Shown: piece by piece, positions 37,150 to 45,085 of the stretch
How the letters are laid out: every line of letters begins with the position of its first letter
How positions within the stretch are numbered: position 1 is the stretch's first letter
Origin: Halalkalibacter suaedae
Lineage (GTDB): Bacteria > Bacillota > Bacilli > Bacillales > Bacillaceae_D
Assembly: GCF_017939705.1 (NCBI RefSeq)
Contig: NZ_JAGKSQ010000001.1
Location: 765,238 to 829,237 of the forward strand
Direction: 5' to 3'
Length of the DNA stretch: 64,000 nucleotides
The notes under the pieces: generated by a model
Seen by the model: the letters and a program-made list of their open reading frames with translations, nothing else
Database searches by the model: none
Told to the model about the DNA's origin: nothing
Translations under genes and position numbers: made by a program

Positions 37150-37452
37150 TTAATTTCCATACTTTCTTTTAAAGAATAGTAAGGAGCTCAAATAAATAAA
37201 TGCCGCACCAGATAACAATGCAAAAGGTGGTTTCGCCACATAGGGTTCATTCCCCCAAAAAACGGAGTACAAATCCTTGCTGGCTTCTATTACTAATAAT
37301 GTGATGATAATTGTAAATGTAAACGACTTTGCTTTTGTTTTTATCATTCTTTTTCTTTCTGCACCTACATTCGGTAACGACACTACAGTAATCACAATAA
37401 GAATGGCACTAATGAATAAAATGGATATATATACAACAGATAAGGCATCCAT
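37150..37452 (-). CDS. Small membrane protein, three helices
   Basis: 100 aa. GCAGGGGGGA precedes the ATG. Helices at about 5-27, 44-60 and 78-93; a basic loop (GAERKRMIKTKAKS) should face the cytoplasm. No family was recognised; it is convergent with the plus-strand gene ending at 37044. Confidence 0.55.
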   Translation of the reverse strand: MDALSVVYISILFISAILIVITVVSLPNVGAERKRMIKTKAKSFTFTIIITLLVIEASKDLYSVFWGNEPYVAKPPFALLSGAAFIYLSSLLFFKRKYGN

Positions 37453-37609
37453 CTAGTCATCCCCCCTGCGGATAAGATATCAAATTCTTTATACATTTTT
37501 ATCTTACTATAAATTGGGACTGTTTCGATTTCTTTTTAAGGTGTTCGTGAAGAGAGCTCTTTCTTTAGTGATAAAACGGTGCAGACTTGTGTAAATAGGA
37601 GGTTATAAA

Positions 37610-37795
37610 ATGGAACTAAAAATGGGGCAATATGTTCTGGTTTTATTTACCATTTCTTTTGCTTTCTTCTATGTTTCTGTAGGTATGATATTAGATGGGA
37701 CAAATGAGGCATATAGAGACTTTTTGCTTACGATTGCAGTAGTTCATTTTGTTATGTCGAAATTAATAACAATCCATCAGCATAAAGGAATTTGA
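37610..37795 (+). CDS. Small membrane protein, two helices
   Basis: 61 aa with a strong AGGAGG 8 nt before the ATG. Two hydrophobic helices (YVLVLFTISFAFFYVSVGM and LLTIAVVHFVMSKLITI) with a short acidic loop. Function unknown. Confidence 0.6.
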   Translation: MELKMGQYVLVLFTISFAFFYVSVGMILDGTNEAYRDFLLTIAVVHFVMSKLITIHQHKGI

Positions 37796-37874
37796 AAAAA
37801 TCGCAAATATATATATGTTCCGTTTAACAAATTGTAGAAATGCCAAAAAGTTATCATTAATCAGGAGGTTTCAT

Positions 37875-38093
37875 TTGAAAAATGCGATGTCATTCCCAAA
37901 TTTTTGTTACATTCTATACCTCTTAGCGGGATTTATTTTTTTAATAGATTTAATATTACGGCGAATGCTTCATGTAGATATTCCGCTATTCTATGGATGG
38001 TCTAGTTTAATCATTCTGTCCTTACTATTTTTTATTCTAGCAATAACGATGATGTCTGTATTTCAGTTAAAGAGAAAAAACAAATCAATATAA
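37875..38093 (+). CDS. Small membrane protein, two helices
   Basis: 72 aa from TTG at 37875, 6 nt after AGGAGG; the frame is open upstream without a ribosome site. Two hydrophobic stretches and a basic C-terminus (FQLKRKNKSI). It follows the 37610 gene by 80 bp on the same strand and may be co-transcribed. Confidence 0.55.
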   Translation: MKNAMSFPNFCYILYLLAGFIFLIDLILRRMLHVDIPLFYGWSSLIILSLLFFILAITMMSVFQLKRKNKSI

Positions 38094-38230
38094 GTAGAGT
38101 TTTTCATGAAAGGGAGCAAATTCGGAAGAACACGATACGATTTTACACAATTGAAGATCGTTTGAAAAAATGAACAAACGAATAAATTCGACCTACTAAA
38201 TTCTTCAAAACTGAGAAAGGAAAAAATCGA

Positions 38231-38371
38231 ATGTGGCTAATATTAATATCGCTATTTATTGTAATCCTTATTTTCACTTATACAGTTGAAAAAACGTTGA
38301 AGGCAATGAAAAATCAAAATGACGAAATGATCGTGTTGCTAACTGAAATCAAGGAGCATTTAAAAAAGTAG
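38231..38371 (+). CDS. Small single-helix membrane peptide
   Basis: 46 aa: an N-terminal hydrophobic helix (WLILISLFIVILIFTYTV) and a charged amphipathic tail (MKNQNDEMIVLLTEIKEHLK). GAAAGGA lies about 10 nt before the ATG. Such helix-plus-coil peptides occur in many Bacillota with unknown roles. Confidence 0.5.
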   Translation: MWLILISLFIVILIFTYTVEKTLKAMKNQNDEMIVLLTEIKEHLKK

Positions 38372-38594
38372 ACACTGTGTTTATTAAGAATTGGTATCTA
38401 AGTAACTATTCTTAACTAGGAGTGCCATTGCTGAACAGTAGCAGTCGCAATGGCGTACATTCTGTCACTATTGAAGCCGGATAATGAACATAGAATATTT
38501 TTTGTCCCAGTAACAGGAAATTAATTCAGATTAAAAGTGCAGCGGAATTTTATATTAAACTTATATTTTAGAATGGGATTGATAGGAGTCAATT

Positions 38595-39224
38595 ATGTAT
38601 ACTATTTTCAATATTGCCTATTTAGGTTCTATTATCCTTGTCATTTATATAATCGTAGATGTAATTAGAAACAAGACAAGAAATTTTTTTAGAAGAGTAA
38701 TTTTCTATAGTATGATTTTTTATTTTGTCAATGTTGCTCAACTAACTACGGGGGGAATTATGTTCCCACCACAACCAGATGATAACTTTTGGAGTTGGCA
38801 ATGGAATGTACAATTAGTTCCTTTTTATTTTGTATTGGACTGGATTAATCATTTAAACTCCAGAGGTTTCGATTGGTTCTTTTGGAATTCAGTAAAGCTA
38901 TCTGCTTATAATTTGCTAATGTTATTACCGTTAGGTGTTTATTTGTCTATCTTTAATATTAAAAACAGTAAGGTCGCTGCTGTAATCATTTTTTTAGTTA
39001 GCTTTGGAATAGAAACTTCTCAACTTTTCTTTGGGTATCTTGGGATCATAATGGGGCGTAGTTTTAATGTTGATGACTTAATCCTGAACACTGCTGGTGG
39101 CGTTATTGGTTATTTGGCATTTGAACTAATAAAAAAAGTATTTAGAAGGCTTCCTTTTAAAGATGAGAAGAAAGCTAGCTTATTTAAATACTATCTTAGT
39201 AGACAGAAGGAGGGAAAGGCTTGA
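38595..39224 (+). CDS. VanZ-like family membrane protein
   Basis: 209 aa, five to six helices. The VanZ signature is seen as QLVPFYFVLDWINH, NLLMLLPLGVYL, FGIETSQLFFG and SFNVDDLILNTAGGVIGYLA. VanZ in Enterococcus gives low teicoplanin resistance, but most VanZ-like proteins are uncharacterised envelope proteins. GATAGGAG precedes the ATG. Its stop overlaps the TTG of the downstream lipoprotein gene, so the two are translationally coupled. Confidence 0.88.
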   Translation: MYTIFNIAYLGSIILVIYIIVDVIRNKTRNFFRRVIFYSMIFYFVNVAQLTTGGIMFPPQPDDNFWSWQWNVQLVPFYFVLDWINHLNSRGFDWFFWNSVKLSAYNLLMLLPLGVYLSIFNIKNSKVAAVIIFLVSFGIETSQLFFGYLGIIMGRSFNVDDLILNTAGGVIGYLAFELIKKVFRRLPFKDEKKASLFKYYLSRQKEGKA

Positions 39225-39592
39225 AGAAGAAAATGTTTGTATTCGTATTTTTGGTAGTTTTAATGTTATCAGCTTGTAATTCATCAAAATTGAGTTTTAG
39301 TGAAATAGAAAATGTACCTAATCATGTGCAAGACAAAGTTGATCCCAATTTAAAACTTCAATCGATCACTGATGGTGGGAATGGATATTATATTATTTTT
39401 CATTCAAATGGAGATGTAGAAACTGATTTAGAAACAAAAGGAGACACTGTAACAATAAAGTTTAATGTTAACAATCTGCAGGATGATGTAAAGCAAAATA
39501 CATTTTATTTAACGACAGATCAAGAACACGATTTCATAGATATTCTAGTGAATGGTGTTTCAACGCCTTTTGATAACATAACAGTTCAATAA
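39221..39592 (+). CDS. Small lipoprotein
   Basis: 123 aa from TTG at 39221, overlapping the VanZ stop. A lipobox (MLSAC) places the lipidated cysteine at about residue 19. The mature part (about 100 aa) is beta-rich (GGNGYYIIFHSNGDVET, DTVTIKFNV). No family was recognised. It probably works at the outer face of the membrane with the VanZ-like protein. Confidence 0.75.
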   Translation: MKKKMFVFVFLVVLMLSACNSSKLSFSEIENVPNHVQDKVDPNLKLQSITDGGNGYYIIFHSNGDVETDLETKGDTVTIKFNVNNLQDDVKQNTFYLTTDQEHDFIDILVNGVSTPFDNITVQ

Positions 39593-39648
39593 TCAGCGGG
39601 GCTTTTCTGGGGTTACAAAGAAGTAAATTTGTATTAGGAGAATGATTT

Positions 39649-39864
39649 ATGAACAAACAAGCAGTAACATATGTTTCTTTAGGAATTATCATTATACTTA
39701 TTAGTACACCTTTAGGGTACAATTTGGTTAATATCGTTTATCGAAACAAGAATTTAACTGGTGAATATGTACCCATTCTTAATGGGTTTATACATTCATT
39801 GATGTTAATCGGCATCTTAGTATTTAGCATTGGAATCGTTACATTTGTAAAAGATAAAAAATAG
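39649..39864 (+). CDS. Small membrane protein, two helices
   Basis: 71 aa, TAGGAGA before the ATG. Two hydrophobic helices (VTYVSLGIIIILISTPLGY and GFIHSLMLIGILVFSIGIV) flank a hydrophilic loop (VYRNKNLTGEYVP). Function unknown. It ends just before a TAACGGAG-type hairpin. Confidence 0.55.
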   Translation: MNKQAVTYVSLGIIIILISTPLGYNLVNIVYRNKNLTGEYVPILNGFIHSLMLIGILVFSIGIVTFVKDKK

Positions 39865-39877
39865 TTAGTGCATTAAC

Positions 39878-39910
39878 GGAGCATCCCTCAATAAACAGGG
39901 ATTGCTCTTT
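39878..39910 (+). terminator. TAACGGAG hairpin terminator
   Basis: GAGCATCCCT and AGGGATTGCTC pair around CAATAAAC and are followed by TTTTC. It resembles the TAACGGG-type hairpins at 13440, 13907 and 25700, here in plus orientation. Confidence 0.75.
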
Positions 39911-40099
39911 TCTAAAACAACCAGATACATTCAAAACTGTATGTCTGATCTTGAGTTGTATTTGATTATAAATCAAATACCTTTATTAGCACGATGGAGA
40001 ACACCTTTGAGTATGAAGACATACTGACAACCTCCTAATATTCGACTATTCTTATTATTAAATATTATATACTAGATTAAGTACGGATAAATATAAAAT

Positions 40100-40159
40100 G
40101 TAAATATATCTTTACACTTTGTTGTATTTTTTTTACAATAAGTGTAAAGATATCTTTAC
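40100..40159. promoter_or_regulatory. Twin palindromes before the second XRE gene
   Basis: GTAAATATATCTTTAC at 40100-40115 and the perfect palindrome GTAAAGATATCTTTAC at 40144-40159, 44 bp apart. They directly precede the XRE gene at 40181 and are likely its operators, with the promoter between them. Confidence 0.65.
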
Positions 40160-40180
40160 TTCCTATCGGGAGGGTTGTTC

Positions 40181-40393
40181 ATGAAGGTAACAAATCATAT
40201 TAGGGAAATCAGACAAAAAAAAGGCATAACACAAGTTAAGATGGCAGAAGACTTACAAATCACACGTCAAACCGTAAATGCAATTGAAAAAAATAAGTAT
40301 AATCCTAGTTTGGAGTTGGCACTAAAATTAGTACAGTATTTTAATGTACCAATTGAGGAATTGTTTTATTTAGAGAAAACAGAGGAGGAATAG
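40181..40393 (+). CDS. XRE/Cro-CI family transcriptional regulator
   Basis: 70 aa from the ATG at 40181, 7 nt after GGGAGGG. One helix-turn-helix (IREIRQKKGITQVKMAEDL, then ITRQTVNAIEKNKYNPSLEL) and the short IEELFYLEKTEEE tail typical of YozG/YgzD-type repressors. The two palindromes just upstream suggest autoregulation. It precedes a membrane protein gene by 2 bp, as in the XRE pair at 18150-18867. Confidence 0.9.
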   Translation: MKVTNHIREIRQKKGITQVKMAEDLQITRQTVNAIEKNKYNPSLELALKLVQYFNVPIEELFYLEKTEEE

Positions 40394-40395
40394 CT

Positions 40396-40806
40396 ATGAG
40401 AAACCGAAAGTTCCAAATCATCATCTGGTCTGTTGTGATTGGATGTATGATTATAGGTGGATTCTTAGGTGTGTATATCGTAGGAAAAGAGACTGGTGAA
40501 TACAACTATGACATTGCTATCGCTATTATTGTGGGTACACTCTTAGGATTTTTCGTCTATCTGCTTATTGCTAAGTGGAATAAAAAAAGAAATGGAAATG
40601 TTCCATCCGTTGATGAACGCAGTGTATTACTTATGAAAAATTACTTAATGGTTGTTCTTTACGTCGTTCTATTTGGGAGTGGAGCGGTTTTATTAATTCT
40701 ATTTTCAATGGGTGTTCATTTTATTGAAACAGGTTGGTTAATTGTGTACATGATGGGATTATACATGTTAATTGGGGTAGGGGTTATTATAACAAAGCAG
40801 TTATAA
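40396..40806 (+). CDS. Four-helix membrane protein paired with XRE regulator
   Basis: 136 aa, with GAGGAGG before the ATG, 2 bp after the XRE stop. Helices at about 8-28, 42-60, 80-100 and 112-132. NGNVPSVDERSVLLMKNYLM in the middle recalls the DUF2178/DUF3796-type membrane proteins that accompany small XRE regulators. Function unknown. Confidence 0.7.
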   Translation: MRNRKFQIIIWSVVIGCMIIGGFLGVYIVGKETGEYNYDIAIAIIVGTLLGFFVYLLIAKWNKKRNGNVPSVDERSVLLMKNYLMVVLYVVLFGSGAVLLILFSMGVHFIETGWLIVYMMGLYMLIGVGVIITKQL

Positions 40807-40916
40807 ATGTAACTATGTGGGCCAAGAGTTTAATAAAAAAGGAAATTTATGTTAAAATAAAAACATATGAAGTAAACAAAATATTGAGCTTACGGTGGAC
40901 TGGGGAGGGTTATGTA

Positions 40917-41171
40917 GTGGATAAGCTGAAATGGTTTTTGTATTTAAGTGCAGCCTTGTTAATTTTCATTCCAATCTCAATAGTGCTAATGTCTGACACT
41001 ATTACATTTAGTTCTACTTTTAGCAAGATCGTAATAAGTACGGGTATTATATTAGTCATATTTGGGAAGGTCCTTTCACTACTAGAAAAAAGAAAAGAGA
41101 ATAAAAGTTTCTCAACAGATATTGGAATAATTACAGGATTACTTATTGCCCTTGTTGCACGATTTGTTTAG
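40917..41171 (+). CDS. Small membrane protein
   Basis: 84 aa from GTG at 40917 with GGGGAGGG 7 nt upstream; the frame is open to 40734 but overlaps the previous gene. Two hydrophobic helices near the start and one at the end, with a basic loop (LLEKRKENKSF). No family was recognised. Confidence 0.5.
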   Translation: MDKLKWFLYLSAALLIFIPISIVLMSDTITFSSTFSKIVISTGIILVIFGKVLSLLEKRKENKSFSTDIGIITGLLIALVARFV

Positions 41172-41292
41172 TTTGATTTCAAATGAGTTGTTATGCTTGA
41201 TAAAGATCGAGATGTAGCACAGTATATTTAAAAGTTCAGATAAGTGGTACTGCGTTTTCAAAAACAGGTTAAAGTCGATGTGTGCAACTAAT

Positions 41293-41331
41293 GAAGGAAC
41301 CATCCACTCTTAGTTGGCGGACGATTCCTTC
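41293..41331 (-). terminator. Weak hairpin after the acyltransferase gene
   Basis: GAAGGAACCATCC pairs imperfectly with GGACGATTCCTTC. No clear T run, so low confidence. Confidence 0.4.
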
Positions 41332-41365
41332 TGCTTATTGCAACACCAAATAAATCACACTGTGC

Positions 41366-42400
41366 TCAATGGTTCGTTTCCCTCAAACCATTTGACCTTC
41401 CATACCTCGGAGATCTCCTAGCAAAGGTCTCTCTGAATAGGGTAGCTCTCCCTTCAATGAAAGGTTGGGAAAGGATCAGTACAGGTTTAGATGACAGAAT
41501 GAACACAATGACTAGACTAATGATTACTAATCCAACAAGATCAAGGGGGTTATCAATCTTTAATAGACCTGTCTCTCTAAAGAAATGAATGAATATGCCA
41601 TGTAGGAGATAGATGTATAAGGTTTTCTCTCCTATTTTCGTGAAAAGGAATTGCCCTCTTGGTATCAAAGACAGAATTGAGATCGCCATTAATGTTGATA
41701 CCAAGTAAATGCCGATCCTAATCACCCCCCCGATTTGCGGGGAACCTAGTGCCTCATATGCGGAAGAGGCTAACAACCAGTTACTCGAAAAAGATGGCAG
41801 GAGATAAATGGCTAGTGCGACTACTCCTAAAAAGGAGACCGCGACGGTTTTCGTCACCTTTTCTTTTAGGAATACGATGTGTTCAGCCGTTAACCAATAG
41901 CCTAAAAGGAAGAATGGGAAAAAAGCGAACGTTCTAGACAAACTAAGCGTCTGACCGATGCCCTCCACATACCCAATCGCTACTCCTAACACAACAGAAA
42001 GGGTAATACTAAGCCCTTTCGGAATCCTCTTAAACACAATCAATAATAGGTTCCAGCAGAACAAACTAAGCAAAAACCATAATGACCAACGAGGATTAAG
42101 CAGGGTTAGACCCCAGCCTTCAATTCCAAGCACGATATAATATATAGTGTAAAACGTATGAAAAATAAGATATGGGATCAGCAGCCTTTTACATAATTTT
42201 GCTAAGTTATCTCTATCACTAAGCCCTTTGGCAAATAGGCCACTCAGGAAAATAAACACAGGCATGTGGAATAAGTAAATCCATTGATAAAGCACGTCGA
42301 TCGCTTGTAAGTGGGCTGTAAAGGGTTGTATAAGATGACCCAACACAACAAAGAAGATCAAAAAGAATTTGGCATTGTCTATAATCGGTTCACGGTTCAT
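41366..42400 (-). CDS. Acyltransferase-3 family membrane protein
   Basis: 344 aa from the ATG at 42400 (AGAGG 9 nt upstream; ATG at 42409 abuts it). About ten helices. The family is marked by IIDNAKFFLIFFVVLGHLIQ with its catalytic-type His, FHMPVFIFLSGLFAK with the second conserved FSG/LSG, and RWSLWFLLSLFCWN. This is the COG3594 (fucose 4-O-acetylase-like) branch, which O-acetylates surface glycans. Substrate unknown. Single gene. Confidence 0.88.
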   Translation of the reverse strand: MNREPIIDNAKFFLIFFVVLGHLIQPFTAHLQAIDVLYQWIYLFHMPVFIFLSGLFAKGLSDRDNLAKLCKRLLIPYLIFHTFYTIYYIVLGIEGWGLTLLNPRWSLWFLLSLFCWNLLLIVFKRIPKGLSITLSVVLGVAIGYVEGIGQTLSLSRTFAFFPFFLLGYWLTAEHIVFLKEKVTKTVAVSFLGVVALAIYLLPSFSSNWLLASSAYEALGSPQIGGVIRIGIYLVSTLMAISILSLIPRGQFLFTKIGEKTLYIYLLHGIFIHFFRETGLLKIDNPLDLVGLVIISLVIVFILSSKPVLILSQPFIEGRATLFRETFARRSPRYGRSNGLRETNH

Positions 42401-42785
42401 ATTTCTCATCCTCTGAAAATCTAGTAGTCAAAATCTATTATCACATAGATAACAATGTCACATTTCAATGTTAGTAGATTGTAACTCACTTTTTAACGGA
42501 GTGTAAATTTATTAATCTCACCGATATCTACTCAAATGACCAATACCCATTCGATTCAAGAGAAAAACATCTTCCCCATCCACCCACTCATCTGCGTCTG
42601 GCTTTTAACCTTCATTGTAAAGAATTGTTTTCCTATATGTTAAAAGTATGCACACTCTGAAATAGACGTTACATTGAAGTCCTAGAAAGAAAAATGTAAT
42701 GAGTTTGTTATTGAAGTGGCGTTACCAGGGTAAGGTCGTCATTATCGTTCATCGATACCTCGACGAAAAAAATCACCCATTTCCA

Positions 42786-42794
42786 TGCTATAAT
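42786..42794 (+). promoter_or_regulatory. Extended -10 promoter
   Basis: TGCTATAAT about 26 bp before the ATG at 42820. The rest of the 42410-42785 gap is AT-rich and shows no gene, hairpin or repeat that I can support. Confidence 0.5.
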
Positions 42795-42819
42795 AAAAGG
42801 AAAAAAGTGGGGATCAACC

Positions 42820-43350
42820 ATGTATAAATTCCTTCTATATACAGCCGTTTTTTCATTAGTGTATTTCATAATCTGGGTAGGCGTAGAATCCCTACCCATA
42901 AAAATAGTACTCGCTCTACTTGGACTCACTTTGATCCTACAACCGGTAAGGGAGAGATTATATAGGACTGAACTCGTGATTAGAAAAAGCAAAGCAGCCT
43001 TATATACCTCTTTGGTTTTTATTTTGCTCTTAGGCAGCTTAGATTTTAAAACAATCCTACTTGAACCAAGCTTTGATAATTTTTATTTTGCCCTTTTTCT
43101 ATTTTTATGTATCTTATTGGGAAACTTCATTTATGGTATCCCCGTTTCGTTGCTTTCAGATTTTCTAAGAGAACGAGTCAGCAACTATCGTTTTGTCCTA
43201 GCTTTTCTAGTACATACTGGGTTCGGCTTAGTAACTATCCTTTTTCTCGGCCCCCTCATGATTTTCGCTACGATCTCTTCACTTATATTCTTCCTAATCG
43301 ATGAGTTCCTCAGAAAAAGAAGTGCTATAACTAAGGAAATTACTTTATGA
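42820..43350 (+). CDS. Polytopic membrane protein
   Basis: 176 aa with five or six helices. A weak GTGGGGATC ribosome site precedes the ATG. Loops carry RERLYRTELVIRKSKAA and DFLRERVSNYRF; the C-terminus is basic. No family was recognised. Its own promoter and terminator make it a single-gene unit. Confidence 0.6.
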   Translation: MYKFLLYTAVFSLVYFIIWVGVESLPIKIVLALLGLTLILQPVRERLYRTELVIRKSKAALYTSLVFILLLGSLDFKTILLEPSFDNFYFALFLFLCILLGNFIYGIPVSLLSDFLRERVSNYRFVLAFLVHTGFGLVTILFLGPLMIFATISSLIFFLIDEFLRKRSAITKEITL

Positions 43351-43360
43351 TTCTATAATG

Positions 43361-43399
43361 AAAAGCTCCAGCTAAATTGTAAATTCAGCTGGAGCTTTT
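43361..43399. terminator. Bidirectional terminator
   Basis: AAAAGCTCCAGCT and AGCTGGAGCTTTT form a 13-bp stem, between convergent genes. Confidence 0.92.
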
Positions 43400-43432
43400 C
43401 TACTTAATACACTCTTCTTGCACACTTCCACT

Positions 43433-43942
43433 TTATCCTCTAAGCTCGTCCTCATTTTCCCTAATGGTAAACGGGATATGTTTGATAAAACGATCTATAT
43501 TGATTTCATAGTATTCTTCTATATCTTTTCTAAGGGTCGCTTCTAATGCAAGAAACTCTTTAACAATATAATTTAGTTCAAAGACATTATAAATGTCTAT
43601 TTCGGCCCATATTGTTTTTACTCTTGCTTTATCAGAAAAAGGAATCATCGAAAGAATAGCCCCAGCTTCATAATCATCATATTCAATCGTATAATAATGA
43701 AATTCTGGTATTTCGTCCTTTGTCATACCTTCCTTCCATCTATACAGAGATTTATAGAATTCTAGTATTGCTAGTTCTGCTTGGAAATAGATTTCATTAT
43801 TAATCTCTATCGTAAATAGAGCATCCACAGCCAAGATGGTCGGGACATCTCTTCTATCCCTATTCGAGATACTCTTTTGATCACTAACAAATTTCCAATC
43901 AAAGCTTATTTTACTGGAACTGCTGTTCATAATCTTCCACAC
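43433..43942 (-). CDS. Hypothetical soluble protein, immunity-like
   Basis: Up to 169 aa. GTG at 43942 sits a few bases after GAGAGGG; ATG at 43930 is an alternative start. The sequence is acidic and mixed alpha/beta (FDWKFVSDQ, ALFTIEINNEIYFQAELAIL, YYTIEYDDYEAGAIL), with no signal or membrane helix. It resembles uncharacterised single-domain proteins often found as orphan immunity genes. Function not assignable. Confidence 0.6.
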   Translation of the reverse strand: MWKIMNSSSSKISFDWKFVSDQKSISNRDRRDVPTILAVDALFTIEINNEIYFQAELAILEFYKSLYRWKEGMTKDEIPEFHYYTIEYDDYEAGAILSMIPFSDKARVKTIWAEIDIYNVFELNYIVKEFLALEATLRKDIEEYYEINIDRFIKHIPFTIRENEDELRG

Positions 43943-44039
43943 ACCCTCTCATTCCTATTTTTTCAGCTTCGCCTTTTATTTTAATATTCAGGATGAAAAT
44001 TAGCATATAAATTAATGTGAAAATCAGTGAGAAATCACT

Positions 44040-44995
44040 ATTATTATGAGCCGCCACACAACAATGGCGGGATTTTTCATTCACTAGTTATTAAAATCGA
44101 TCAAATTTAATTAAATTCCAGCCACTTCTCAGCATTTTTCTAAGAAGTAGACCTCCTCGTAGCTGCATTCAGCTTTTTTGCGAAGGGTTAGCAGCGGTTA
44201 TGAGCCAAATTGGGAGACTTATGAGCGGGATTGGCTGTGTTATGAGCCGGTTCTGATAGTTTATGAGCCAAATTCACACTTTTATGAGCCGCCACCACAA
44301 CAACGGCTGGCCCTTCATTCACTAGTCATTAAAATCGATCAAATTTAACTAAAATCCAGCCAATTCTCAGCATTTTTCTAAGAAGTAGACCTCCTCGCAG
44401 CTGCATTCAGCTGTTTTGCGAAGGGTTAGCAGCGTTTATGAGCCAAATTGGGAGACTTATGAGCGGATTGGCTGTGTTATGAGCCGGTTCTGATAGTTTA
44501 TGAGCGGATTCTCTACTATTATGAGCCGCCACCACCACAACGGCTGGCCCTTTATTCACTAGTCATTAGAATTGAATTAATTTAACTAAAATCCAGCCAC
44601 TTCTCAGCATTTTTCTAAGAAGTAGACCTCCTCACAGCTGCATTCAGCTGTTTTGCGAAGGGTTAGCATCGGTTATGAGCCGATTTGGGAGACTTATGAG
44701 CGGGTTTGGCTGTGTTATGAGCCGGATCTGTTAGTTTATGAGCGGATTCTCTACTATTATGAGCCGCCACCACAACAACGGCTGGCCCTTCCATTAAAAT
44801 CGATCAAATTTAACTGAATTCCAGCCACTTCTCAGCATTTTTCTAAGAAGTAGACCTCCTCGCAGCTGCATTCAGCTTTTTTGCGAAGGGTTAGCAGCGG
44901 TTATGAGCCAAATTGGGAGACTTATGAGCGGGATTGGCTGTGTTATGAGCCGGTTCTGATAGTTTATGATCCGATTTTATACACTTATGAACCCT
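44040..44995 (+). repeat. TTATGAGC array, locus G (4 units plus remnant, 21 boxes)
   Basis: A remnant box at 44044, then units at 44198, 44436, 44673 and 44901, each with five boxes. One step is 20 bp (44457 to 44477) because a G is missing from GCGGGATTGG. The last two boxes of unit 4 have drifted (TTATGATC, TTATGAAC) but stay in phase. Leaders share GCAGCTGCATTCAGCT; units end CGGCTGGCCCTT. Confidence 0.93.
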
Positions 44996-45085
44996 CTCAA
45001 TCCAATAGTAACCTTTAACCCCACATATTCACATATATATGATAAAATAACGATGTAATAAACACTAGACTGGGGGATTTTTCAT

